DNA of 64,000 nucleotides, taken from assembly GCA_963693285.1 (NCBI GenBank), contig OY848930.1, forward strand, positions 2,542,001 through 2,606,000, in the 5' to 3' direction. A program made the translations under genes and the position numbers. Under the pieces are notes generated by a model. The model saw nothing but the letters and a program-made list of their open reading frames with translations. It did not search any database and was not told the origin of the DNA. The DNA comes from Xestospongia muta (taxonomy: Eukaryota > Porifera > Demospongiae > Haplosclerida > Petrosiidae). Shown here piece by piece: positions 48,471 to 60,135 of this stretch. The stretch's first letter is position 1; every line of letters begins with the position of its first letter.

Positions 48471-49860
48471 GTTTACAGCTTTCTGAAAGTTAAAAATGAT
48501 TACAAATTAACTGTGAAAACTGGTTAAATAAGCTGATCTAAAGAGTTTAGTAAGTTTATCTGTCTTAAATATACTAATAAAGTAGTCTAAATAGGTTAAA
48601 ACTCTAAAATAAAGAGTTTAGAGCTTTCTGACAGTTAAAAAAGATTAGAAATTAACTGTGAAAACTGGTTAAATAAGCTGATCTAAAGAGTTTAGTAAGT
48701 TTATCTGTCTTAAATATACTAATAAAGTAGTCTAAATAGGTTAAAACTCTAAAATAAAGAGTTTAAAGTTTTTTAAGAGTTAAAAAAGATGAGAAATTAA
48801 TTGTGAAAACTGGTTAAATAAGCTGATCTAAAGAGTTTAGTAAGTTTATCTGTCTTAAATATACTAATAAAGTAGTCTAAATAGGTTAAAACTCTAAAAT
48901 AAAGAGTTTAGAGCCTTTTAAAATTTAAGAGAGATTAGAAATTAAGTGTGAAAACTGGTTAAATAAACTGATCTAAAGAGTTTAGTAAGTTTATCTGTCT
49001 TAAATATACTAATAAAGTAGTCTAAAGAGGTTAAAACTCTAAAATAAAGAGTTTAGAGCTTTCTTAAAGTTAAAAAAGATTAGAAATTAACTGTGAAAAA
49101 GGGTTAAATAAGCTGATCTAAAGAGTTTAGTAAGTTTATCTGTTTTAAATATACTAATAAAGTAGTCTAAATAGGTTAAAACTCTAAAATAAAGAGTTTA
49201 GAGCTTTTTGAAAGTTAAAAAAGATCAGAAATTAACTGTGAAAACTGGTTAAATAAGCTGATTTAAAGAGTTTAGTAAGTTTATCTGTCTTAAATACACT
49301 AATAAAGTAGTCTAAATAGGTTGAAGCTCTAAAATAAAGAGTTTAGAGCTTTTTGAAAGTTAAACAAGATTAGAAATTAACTGTGAAAACTGGTTAAATA
49401 AGCTGATCTAAAGAGTTTAGTAAGTTTATCTGTCTTAAATATACTAATAAACTAGTCTAAATAGGTTAAAACTCTAAAATAAAGAGTTTAAAGTTTTTTA
49501 AGAGTTAAAAAAGATTAGAAATTAACTGTGAAAACTGGTTAAATAAGCTGATCTAAAGAGTTTAGTAAGTTTATCTGTCTTAAATATGCTAATAAAGTAG
49601 TATAAATAGGTTAAAACTCTAAAATAAAGAGTTTACAGCTTTCTGAAAGTTAAAAAATATTAGAAATTAACTGTGAAAACTGGTTAAATAAGCTGATCTA
49701 AAGAGTTTAGTAAGTTTATCTGTCTTAAATATACTAATAAAGTAGTCTAAATAGGTTAAAACTCTAAAATAAAGAGTTTAGAGCTTTCTGAAAGTTTAAA
49801 AGATTAGAAATTAAAAGTGAAATCTGGTTAAATAAGCTGATCTAAAGAGTTTAGTAAGTT
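48185..49860 (+). repeat. About 19-monomer unit, copy 2
   Basis: Second copy of the 45.45-47.4 kb unit, without the two extra monomers. It carries AATTAACATTG with TAAATAGCTG (3-base loss, about 48361-48390), also found at 51255, and a GATTACAAATT change at about 48500. The region is interleaved with a four-monomer block copied to 50.8-51.4 kb. Confidence 0.72.
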
Positions 49861-50783
49861 TATCTGTCTTAAATATTCTAATAAAGTAGTATAAATAGGT
49901 TAAAACTCTAAAATAAAGAGTTTACAGCTTTCTGAAAGTAAAAAAATATTAGAAATTAACTGTGAAAACTGGTTAAATAAGCTGATCTAAAGAGTTTAGT
50001 AAGTTTATCTGTCTTAAATATACTAATAAAGTAGTCTAAATAGGTTAAAACTCTAAAATAAAGAGTTTACAACTTTCTGAAAGTTAAAAAAGATTAGAAA
50101 TTAACAGTGAAAACTGGTTAAATAAGCTGATCTAAAGAGTTTAGTAAGTTTATCTGTCTTAAATATACTAATAAAGTAGTCTAAATAGGTTAAAACTCTA
50201 AAATAAAGAGTTTAGAGCTTTTTGAAATAAAAAAGATTAGAATTTCACTGTGAAAACTGGTTAAATAAGCTGATCTAAAGAGTTTAGTAAGTTTATCTGT
50301 CTTAAATATACTAATAAAGTAGTCTAAATAGATTAAAACTCTAAAATAAAGAGTTAAAGTTTTTTCAGAGTTAAAAAAGATTAGAAATTAAGTGTGAAAA
50401 CTGGTTAAATAAGCTGATCTAAAGAGTTTAGTAAGTTTATCTGCCTTAAATATACTAATAAAGTAGTCTAAATAGGTTAAAACTCTAAATAAAGAGTTTA
50501 GAGCTTTTCGAAATTTAAGAAAGATTAGAAATTAAGTGTGAAAATTGGTTAAATAAGCTGATCTAAAGAGTTTAGTAAGTTTATCTGTCTTAAATATACT
50601 AATAAACTAGTCTAAATAGGTTAAAACTCTAAAATAAAGAGTTTAGAGCTTTCTGAAAGTTAAAAAAGATTAGAAATTAACTGTGAAAACTGGTTAAATA
50701 AGCTGATCTAAAGAGTTTAGTAAGTTTATCTGTCTTAAATATACTAATAAAGTAGTCTAAATAGGTTAAAACTCTAAAATAAA

Positions 50784-51360
50784 GAGTTTAGAGCTTGATG
50801 AAAGTTAAAAAAGATTAGAAATTAACAGTGAAAACTGGTTAAATAAGCTGATCTAAAGAGTTTAGTAAGTTTATCTGTCTTAAATATACTAATAAAGTAG
50901 TCTAAATAGGTTAAAACTCTAAAATAAAGAGTTTACAGCTTTCTGAAAGTTAAAAACGATTAGAAATTAACAGTGAAAACTGGTTAAATAAGCTGATGTA
51001 AAGAGTTTAGTAAGTTTATCTGTCTTAAATATACTAATAAAGTAGTCTAAATAGGTTAAAACTCTAAAATAAAGAGTTTAGAGCTTTTTAAAAGTTAAAA
51101 AAGATTAGAAATTAACTGTGAAAACGGTTAAAATAAGTTGATCTAAAGAGTTTAGTAAGTTTATCTGTCTTAAATATACTAATAAACTAGTCTAAATAGG
51201 TTAAAACTCTAAAATAAAGAGTTTAGAGCTTTTTGAAAGTTAAAAAAGATTAGAAATTAACATTGAAAACTGGTTAAATAGCTGATCTAAAGAGTTTAGT
51301 AAGTTTATCTGTCTTAAATATACTAATAAAGTAGTCTAAATAGGTTAAAACTCTAAAAAA
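50784..51360 (+). repeat. Four-monomer block, copy 2
   Basis: Second copy of 47890-48470. Its first monomer has a private GAGCTTGATGAAAG start (about 50791). It ends at a shortened CTCTAAAAAAGAG (about 51350) leading into a CTTTTCGAAATTTAAG monomer of the kind seen at 34306, 36187 and 50507. Confidence 0.72.
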
Positions 51361-51654
51361 GAGTTTAGAGCTTTTCGAAATTTAAGAAAGATTAGAAATT
51401 AAGTGTGAAAATTGATTAAATAAGCTGATCTAAAGAGTTTAGTAAGTTTATCTGTCTTAAATATACTAATAAAGTAGTCTAAATAGGTTAAAACTCTAAA
51501 ATAAAGAGTTTAGAGCTTTGTGAAAGTTAAAAAAGATTAGAAATTAACTGGGAAAACTGATCAAATAAGCTGATCTAAAGAGTTTAGTAAGTTTATCTGT
51601 CTTAAATATACTAATAAAGTAGTCTAAATAGGTTAAAACTCTAAAATAAAGAGT

Positions 51655-52660
51655 TTAGAGCTTTTTGAAAGTTAAAAAAGATTAGAAATTAACTGTGAAA
51701 ACGGTTAAAATTAGCTGATCTAAAGAGTTTAGTAAGTTTATCTGTCTTAAATATACTAATAAAGTAGTCTAAATAGGTTAAAACTCTAAAATAAAGAGTT
51801 TAGAGCTTTTTGAAAGTTAAAAAAGATTAGAAATTAACTGTGAAAACTGGTTAAATAAGCTGATCTAAAGAGTTTAGTAAGTTTATCTGTCTTAAATATA
51901 CTAATAAAGTAGTCTAAATAGGTTGAAACTCTAAAATAAAGAGTTTAGAGCTTTCTGAAAGTTAAAAAGATTAGAAATTAACTGTGAAAACTGGTTAAAT
52001 AAGCTGATCTAAAGAGTTTAGTAAGTTTATCTGTCTTAAATATACTAATAAAGTAGTCTAAATAGGTTAAAACTCTAAAATAAAGAGTTTAAAGTTTTTT
52101 AAGAGTTAAAAAAGATGAGAAATTAACTGTGAAAACTGGTTAAATAAGCTGATCTAAAGAGTTTAGTAAGTTTATCTCTCTTAAATATACTAATAAAGTA
52201 GTCTAAATAGGTTAAAACTCTAAAATAAAGAGTTTAGAGCCTTTTGAAATTTAAGAAAGATTAGAAATTAACTGTGAAAACTGGTTAAATAAGCTGATCT
52301 AAAGAGTTTAGTAACTTTATCTGTCTTAAATATAATAATGAAGTAGTCTAAAGAGGTTAAAACTCTAAAATAAAGAGTTTAGAGCTTTCTGAAAGTTAAA
52401 AAAGATTAGAAATTAACTGTGAAAACTGGTTAAATAAGCTGATCTAAAGAGTTTACTAAGTTTATCTGTTTTAAATATACTAATAAAGTAGTCTAAATAG
52501 GTTAAAACACTAAAATAAAGAGTTTAGAGCTTTTTGAAAGTTAAAAAAGATCAGAAATTAACTGTGAAAACTGGTTAAATAAGCTGATTTAAAGAGTTTA
52601 GTAAGTTTATCTGTCTTAAATACACTAATAAAGTAGTCTAAATAGGTTGAAACTCTAAAA
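51655..52660 (+). repeat. 9-monomer unit (1304 bp spacing), copy 1
   Basis: GGTTGAAACTC at about 51921/53225 and the AACGG monomer near 51700/53004 are 1304 bp apart. Further on the spacing falls to 1160 (AAAACACTAAAAT 52504/53664), showing loss of one monomer in the second copy. This copy holds the ATAATAATGAAGTAG core variant (about 52332). Confidence 0.72.
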
Positions 52661-52958
52661 TAAAGAGTTTAGAGCTTTTTGAAAGTTAAACAAGATTAGA
52701 AATTAACTGTGAAAACTGGTTAAATAAGCTGATCTAAAGAGTTTAGTAAGTTTATCTGTCTTAAATATACTAATAAACTAGTCTAAATAGGTTAAAACTC
52801 TAAAATAAAGAGTTTAAAGTTTTTTAAGAGTTAAAAAAGATTAGAAATTAACTGAGAAAACTGATTAAATAAGCTGATCTAAAGAGTTTAGTAAGTTTAT
52901 CTGTCTTAAATATACTAATAAAGTAGTCTAAATAGGTTAAAACTCTAAAATAAAGAGT

Positions 52959-53820
52959 TTAGAGCTTTTTGAAAGTTAAAAAAGATTAGAAATTAACTGT
53001 GAAAACGGTTAAAATAAGCTGATCTAAAGAGTTTAGTAAGTTTATCTGTCTTAAATATACTAATAAAGTAGTCTAACTAGGTTAAAACTCTAAAATAAAG
53101 AGTTTAGAGCTTTTTGAAAGTTAAAAAAGATTAGAAATTAACTGTGAAAACTGGTTAAATAAGCTGATCTAAAGAGTTTAGTAAGTTTATCTGTCTTAAA
53201 TATACTAATAAAGTAGTCTAAATAGGTTGAAACTCTAAAATAAAGAGTTTAGAGCTTTCTGAAAGTTAAAAAAGATTAGAAATTAACTGTGAAAACTGGT
53301 TAAATAAGCTGATCTAAAGAGTTTAGTAAGTTTATCTGTCTTAAATATACTAATAAAGTAGTCTAAATAGGTTAAAACTCTAAAATAAAGAGTTTAAAGT
53401 TTTTTAAGAGTTAAAAAAGATGAGAAATTAACTGTGAAAACTGGTTAAATAAGCTGATCTAAAGAGTTTAGTAAGTTTATCTGTCTTAAATATACTAATA
53501 AAGTAGTCTAAATAGGTTAAAACTCTAAAATAAAGAGTTTAGAGCCTTTTGAAATTTAAGAAAGATTAGAAATTAAGTGTGAAAACTGGTTAAATAAGCT
53601 GATCTAAAGAGGTTACTAAGTTTATCTGTTTTAAATATACTAATAAAGTAGTCTAAATAGGTTAAAACACTAAAATAAAGAGTTTAGAGCTTTTTGAAAG
53701 TTAAAAAAGATCAGAAATTAACTGTGAAAACTGGTTAAATAAGCTGATTTAAAGAGTTTAGTAAGTTTATCTGTCTTACATACACTAATAAAGTAGTCTA
53801 AATAGGTTAAAACTCTAAAA
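52959..53820 (+). repeat. 9-monomer unit, copy 2 (one monomer lost)
   Basis: Second copy, eight monomers. The hybrid near 53.58-53.64 kb (AAGTGTGAAAACTGG with AGGTTACTAAG and TGTTTTAAAT) joins the GAGCCTTTTGAAATTTAAG monomer to the one after its neighbour, accounting for the missing 144 bp. Confidence 0.72.
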
Positions 53821-53839
53821 TAAAGAGTTTAGAGCTTTT

Positions 53840-56057
53840 TGAAAGTTAAAAAAGATTAGAAATTAACTGTGAAAGCGGTTAAAATAAGCTGATCTAAAGA
53901 GTTTAGTAAGTTTATCTGTCTTAAATATACTAATAAAGTAGTCTAAATAGGTTAAAACTCTAAAATAAAGAGTTTAGAGCTTTCTGAAAGTTAAAAAAGA
54001 TTAGAAATTAACTGTGAAAACTGGTTAAATAAGCTGATCTAAAGAGTTTAGTAAGTTTATCTGTCTTAAATATACTAATAAAGTAGTCTAAATAGGTTAA
54101 AACTCTAAAATAAAGAGTTTAGAGCTTTTTGAAAGTTAAAAAAGATCAGAAATTAACTGTGAAAACTGGTTAAATAAGCTGATTTAAAGAGTTTAGTAAG
54201 TTTATCTGTCTTAAATACACTAATAAAGTAGTCTAAATAGGTTGAAGCTCTAAAATAAAGAGTTTAGAGCTTTTTGAAAGTTAAACAAGATTAGAAATTA
54301 ACTGTGAAAACTGGTTAAATAAGCTGATCTAAAGAGTTTAGTAAGTTTATCTGTCTTAAATATACTAATAAAGTAGTCTAAATAGGTTAAAACTCTAAAA
54401 TAAAGAGTTTAGAGCTTTCTGAAAGTTAAAAAAGATTAGAAATTAACTGTGAAAACTGGTTAAATAAGCTGATCTAAAGAGTTTAGTAAGTTTATCTGTC
54501 TTAAATATACTAATAAAGTAGTCTAAATAGGTTGAAACTCTAAAATAAAGAGTTTAGAGCTTTCTGAAAGTTAAAAAGATTAGAAATTAACTGTGAAAAC
54601 TGGTTAAATAAGCTGATCTAAAGAGTTTAGTAAGTTTATCTGTCTTAAATATACTAATAAAGTAGTCTAAATAGGTTAAAACTCTAAAATAAAGAGTTTA
54701 GAGCCTTTTGAAGTCTAAATAGTTTGAAGCTCTAAAATAAAGAGTTTAGAGCTTTTTGAAAGTTAAACAAGATTAGAAATTAACTGTGAAAACTGGTTAA
54801 ATAAGCTGATCTAAAGAGTTTAGTAAGTTTATCTGTCTTAAATATACTAATAAACTAGTCTAAATAGGTTAAAACTCTAAAATAAAGAGTTTAAAGTTTT
54901 TAAGAGTTAAAAAAGATTAGAAATTAACTGTGAAAACGGGTTAAATAAGCTGATCTAAAGAGTTTAGTAAGTTTATCTGTCTTAAATATACTAATAAAGT
55001 ACTCTAAATAGGTTAAAACTCTAAAATAAAGAGTTTAGAGCTTTTTGAAAGATAAAAAAAATTAGAAATTAACTGTGAAAACTGGTTAAATAAGCTGATC
55101 TAAAGAGTTTAGTAAGTTTATCTGTCTTAAATATACTAATAAAGTAGTCTAAAGAGATTAAAACTCTAAAATAAAGAGTTTAGAGCTTTTTAAAAGTTAA
55201 AAAAGATTAGAAATTAACTGTGAAAACGGGTTAAATAAGCTGATCTAAAGAGTTTAGTAAGTTTATCTGTTTTAAATATACTAATAAAGTAGTCTAAATA
55301 GGTTAAAACTCTAAAATAAAGAGTTTAGAGCTTTTTGAAAGTTAAAAAAGATCAGAAATTAACTGTGAAAACTGGTTAAATAAGCTGATTTAAAGAGTTT
55401 AGTAAGTTTATCTGTCTTAAATACACTAATAAAGTAGTCTAAATAGGTTGAAGCTTTAAAATAAAGAGTTTAGAGCTTTTTGAAAGTTAAACAAGATTAG
55501 AAATTAACTGTGAAAACTGGTTAAATAAGCTGATCTAAAGAGTTTAGTAAGTTTATCTGTCTTAAATATACTAAAACTAGTCTAAATAGGTTAAAACTCT
55601 AAAAAAAGAGTTTAAAGTTTTTTAAGAGTTAAAAAAGATTAGAAATTAACTGTGAAAACTGGTTAAATAAGCTGATCTAAAGAGTTTAGTAAGTTTATCA
55701 GTCTTAAATATACTAATAAAGTAGTCTAAATAGGTTAAAACTCTAAAATAAAGAGTTTAGAGATTTTTTAAAGTTAAAAAAGATTAGAAATTAACTGTGA
55801 AAACGGGTTAAATAAGCTGATCTAAAGAGTTTAGTAAGTTTATCTGTTTTAAATATACTAATAAAGTAGTCTAAATAGGTTAAAACTCTAAAATAAAGAG
55901 TTTAGAGCTTTCTTAAAGTTAAAAAAGATTAGAAATTAACTGTGAAAACTGGTTAAATAAGCTGATCTAAAGAGTTTAGTAAGTTTATCTGTCTTAAATA
56001 TACTAATAAAGTAGTCTAAATAGGTTAAAACTCTAAATTAAAGAGTTTAGAGCTTTC
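53840..56057 (+). repeat. 2218 bp HOR unit, copy 1
   Basis: Pairs 2218 bp apart: TGAAAGCGG 53870/56088, GAGCCTTTTGAAGTC 54701/56919, and ATACTAAAAC 55568/57786. It includes GATCAG, AAACAAG, GTTGAAGCTC, the 41 bp remnant, GATAAAAAAAATTAG, AAAGAGATT, CGGG with TGTTTTAAAT, and GAGATTTTTTAAAG. Near the end it lacks one monomer with ATCAGTC on its own (spacing 2363 from 55760 to 58123). Confidence 0.85.
54701..54741 (+). repeat. 41 bp remnant monomer (three copies)
   Basis: GAGCCTTTTGAA is joined straight to GTCTAAATAG, deleting about 104 bp of the monomer interior. The two sides share at most one base at the join, so this was not slippage between repeats. Copies at 54701, 56919 and 60441 are spaced 2218 and 3522 bp, equal to the HOR offsets, so one event was copied. 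The first copy has TAGTTTGAAGCTC, the others TAGGTTGAAGCTC. Confidence 0.88.
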
Positions 56058-58420
56058 TGAAAGTTAAAAAAGATTAGAAATTAACTGTGAAAGCGGTTAA
56101 AATAAGCTGATCTAAAGAGTTTAGTAAGTTTATCTGTCTTAAATATACTAATAAAGTAGTCTAAATAGGTTAAAACTCTAAAATAAAGAGTTTAGAGCTT
56201 TCTGAAAGTTAAAAAAGATTAGAAATTAACTGTGAAAACTGGTTAAATAAGCTGATCTAAAGAGTTTAGTAAGTTTATCTGTCTTAAATATACTAATAAA
56301 GTAGTCTAAATAGGTTAAAACTCTAAAATAAAGAGTTTAGAGCTTTTTGAAAGTTAAAAAAGATCAGAAATTAACTGTGAAAACTGGTTAAATAAGCTGA
56401 TTTAAAGAGTTTAGTAAGTTTATCTGTCTTAAATACACTAATAAAGTAGTCTAAATAGGTTGAAGCTCTAAAATAAAGAGTTTAGAGCTTTTTGAAAGTT
56501 AAACAAGATTAGAAATTAACTGTGAAAACTGGTTAAATAAGCTGATCTAAAGAGTTTAGTAAGTTTATCTGTCTTAAATATACTAATAAAGTAGTCTAAA
56601 TTGGTTAAAACTCTAAAATAAAGAGTTTAGAGCTTTCTGAAAGTTAAAAAAGATTAGAAATTAACTGTGAAAACTGGTTAAATAAGCTGATCTAAAGAGT
56701 TTAGTAAGTTTATCTGTCTTAAATATACTAATAAAGTAGTCTAAATAGGTTGAAACTCTAAAATAAAGAGTTTAGAGCTTTCTGAAAGTTAAAAAGATTA
56801 GAAATTAACTGTGAAAACTGGTTAAATAAGCTGATCTAAAGAGTTTAGTAAGTTTATCTGTCTTAAATATACTAATAAAGTAGTCTAAATAGGTTAAAAC
56901 TCTAAAATAAAGAGTTTAGAGCCTTTTGAAGTCTAAATAGGTTGAAGCTCTAAAATAAAGAGTTTAGAGCTTTTTGAAAGTTAAACAAGATTAGAAATTA
57001 ACTGTGAAAACTGGTTAAATAAGCTGATCTAAAGAGTTTAGTAAGTTTATCTGTCTTAAATATACTAATAAACTAGTCTAAATAGGTTAAAACTCTAAAA
57101 TAAAGAGTTTAAAGTTTTTAAGAGTTAAAAAAGATTAGAAATTAACTGTGAAAACGGGTTAAATAAGCTGATCTAAAGAGTTTAGTAAGTTTATCTGTCT
57201 TAAATATACTAATAAAGTAGTCTAAATAGGTTAAAACTCTAAAATAAAGAGTTTAGAGCTTTTTGAAAGATAAAAAAAATTAGAAATTAACTGTGAAAAC
57301 TGGTTAAATAAGCTGATCTAAAGAGTTTAGTAAGTTTATCTGTCTTAAATATACTAATAAAGTAGTCTAAAGAGATTAAAACTCTAAAATAAAGAGTTTA
57401 GAGCTTTTTAAAAGTTAAAAAAGATTAGAAATTAACTGTGAAAACGGGTTAAATAAGCTGATCTAAAGAGTTTAGTAAGTTTATCTGTTTTAAATATACT
57501 AATAAAGTAGTCTAAATAGGTTAAAACTCTAAAATAAAGAGTTTAGAGCTTTTTGAAAGTTAAAAAAGATCAGAAATTAACTGTGAAAACTGGTTAAATA
57601 AGCTGATTTAAAGAGTTTAGTAAGTTTATCTGTCTTAAATACACTAATAAAGTAGTCTAAATAGGTTGAAGCTTTAAAATAAAGAGTTTAGAGCTTTTTG
57701 AAAGTTAAACAAGATTAGAAATTAACTGTGAAAACTGGTTAAATAAGCTGATCTAAAGAGTTTAGTAAGTTTATCTGTCTTAAATATACTAAAACTAGTC
57801 TAAATAGGTTAAAACTCTAAAAAAAGAGTTTAAAGTTTTTTAAGAGTTAAAAAAGATTAGAAATTAACTGTGAAAACTGGTTAAATAAGCTGATCTAAAG
57901 AGTTTAGTAAGTTTATCTGTCTTAAATATACTAATAAAGTAGTCTAAATAGGTTAAAACTCTAAAATAAAGAGTTTAGAGCTTTTTGAAAGTTAAAAAAG
58001 ATTAGAAATTAACTGTGAAAACTGGTTAAATAAGCTGATCTAAAGAGTTTAGTAAGTTTATCAGTCTTAAATATACTAATAAAGTAGTCTAAATAGGTTA
58101 AAACTCTAAAATAAAGAGTTTAGAGATTTTTTAAAGTTAAAAAAGATTAGAAATTAACTGTGAAAACGGGTTAAATAAGCTGATCTAAAGAGTTTAGTAA
58201 GTTTATCTGTTTTAAATATACTAATAAAGTAGTCTAAATAGGTTAAAACTCTAAAATAAAGAGTTTAGAGCTTTCTTAAAGTTAAAAAAGATTAGAAATT
58301 AACTGTGAAAACTGGTTAAATAAGCTGATCTAAAGAGTTTAGTAAGTTTATCTGTCTTAAATATACTAATAAAGTAGTCTAAATAGGTTAAAACTCTAAA
58401 TTAAAGAGTTTAGAGCTTTC
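56058..58420 (+). repeat. 2218 bp HOR unit, copy 2 (2363 bp with an extra monomer)
   Basis: Second copy, with the additional ATCAGTC monomer complete at 57.98-58.12 kb. It continues into the marker trio (AATCAAAGAGTC at 58833). The run 57.83-58.85 kb shows the longest monomer order of this family: GTTTTTTAAGAG, CTTTTTG with ATCAGTC, GATTTTTTAAAG, CTTTCTTAAAG, GAAGACTGG with TTGATTTAATGAG, GTTTAAAAAG with TTGTTTTAAAT, CATTTAATGAG, AATCAAAGAGTCC. Other copies each lack one or more of these. Confidence 0.83.
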
Positions 58421-59900
58421 TGAAAGTTAAAAAAGATTAGAAATTAACTGTGAAGACTGGTTAAATAAGTTGATTTAATGAGTTTAGTAAGTTTATCTGT
58501 CTTAAATATACTAATAAAGTAGTCTAAATAGGTTAAAACTCTAAAATAAAGAGTTTAGAGCTTTCTGAAAGTTTAAAAAGATTAGAAATTAACTGTGAAA
58601 ACTGGTTAAATAAGTTGATCTAAAGAGTTTAGTAATTTTATTTGTTTTAAATATACTAATAAAGTAGTCTAAATAGTTTAAAACTCTAAAATAAAGAGTT
58701 TAAAGCTTTTTGAAAGTTAAAAAGATTAGAAATTAACTGTGAAAATTGGTTAAATAAGTTCATTTAATGAGTTTAGTAAGGTTATCTGTCTTAAATATAC
58801 TAATAAAGTTGTCTAAATAGGTTAAAACTCTAAATCAAAGAGTCCAGAGCTTTCTGAAAGTTAAAAAAGATTAGAAATGAACTGTGAAAACTGGTTAAAT
58901 AAGCTGATCTAAAGAGTTTAGTAAGTTTATCTGTCTTAAATATACTAATAAAGTAGTCTAAATAGGTTAAAACTCTAAAATAAAGAGTTTAGAGCTTTCT
59001 GAAAGTTAAAAAAGATTAGAAATTAACTGTGAAAACTGGTTAAATAAGCTGATCTAAAGAGTTTAGTAAGTTTATCTGTCTTAAATATACTAATAAAGTA
59101 GTCTAAATATGTTAAAACTCTAAAATAAACAGTTTAGAGATTTTTGAAAGTAAAAAAAGATTAGAAATTAACTGTGAAAACTGGTTAAATAAGCTGATCT
59201 AAAGAGTTTAGTAAGTTTATCTGTCTTAAATATACTAATAAAGTAGTCTTAATAGGTTAAAACTCTAAAATAAAGAGTTTACAGCTTTCTGAAAGTTAAA
59301 AATGATTAGAAATTAACTGTGAAAACTGTTTAAATAAGCTGATCTAAAGAGTTTAGTAAGTTTATCTGTCTTAAATATACTAATAAAGTAGTCTAAATAG
59401 GTTAAAACTCTAAAATAAAGAGTTTAGAGCTTTTTGAAAGTTAAAAAAGATTAGAAATTAACTGTGAAAACTAGTTAAATAAGGTGATCTAAAGAGTTTA
59501 GTAAGTTTATCTGTCTTAAATATACTAATAAAGTAGTATAAAGAGGTTAAAACTCTAAAATAAAGAGTTTAAAGTTTTTTAAGAGTTAAAAAAGATGAGA
59601 AATTAACTGTGAAAACTGCTTAAATAAGGTGATCTAAAGAGTTTAGTAAGTTTATCTGTCTTAAATATACTAATAAAGTAGTCTAAATAGGTTAAAACTC
59701 TAAAATGAAGAGTTTAGAGCTTTCTGAAAGTTAAAAAAGATTAGAAATTAACAGTGAAAACTGGTTAAATAAGCTGATCTAAAGAGTTTAGTAAGTTTAT
59801 CTGTCTTAAATATACTAATAAAGTAGTCTAAATAGGTTAAAACTCTAAAATGAAGAGTTTAGAGCTTTCTGAAAGTTAAAAAAGATTAGAAATTAACAGT
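58421..59900 (+). repeat. Diverged paralog of about 43.28-44.9 kb
   Basis: GAGTCC 43708/58840 are 15132 bp apart and GTAGTATAAAG 44545/59533 are 14988 apart, so the order is shared with one monomer fewer here. Shared features include AAATGAACTG, AAATATGTT, AGTATAAAGAGG and CTGCTTAAATAAG. Differences are more numerous than between 42.5-44.3 and 62.3-64.0 kb, so this is the older copy of the three. Confidence 0.65.
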
Positions 59901-60135
59901 GAAAACTGGTTAAATAAGCTGATCTAAAGAGTTTAGTAAGTTTATCTGTCTTAAATATACTAATAAAGTAGTCTAAATAGGTTAAAACTCTAAAATAAAG
60001 AGTTTACAGCTTTCTGAAAGTGAAAAAAGATTAGAAATTAACAGTGAAAACTGGTTAAATAAGCTGATCTAAAGAGTTTAGTAAGTTTATCTGTCTTAAA
60101 TATACTAATAAAGTAGTCTAAATAGGTTAAAACTC
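59690..60135 (+). repeat. Three AACAGTG monomers in a row
   Basis: Consecutive monomers with AATTAACAGTG; the first two are preceded by the otherwise unseen CTCTAAAATGAAGAG start (about 59700 and 59845). The third has GAAAGTGAAAAAAG (about 60016). This is a small local amplification between the 15 kb paralog and the third copy of the 2218 bp unit. Confidence 0.7.
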
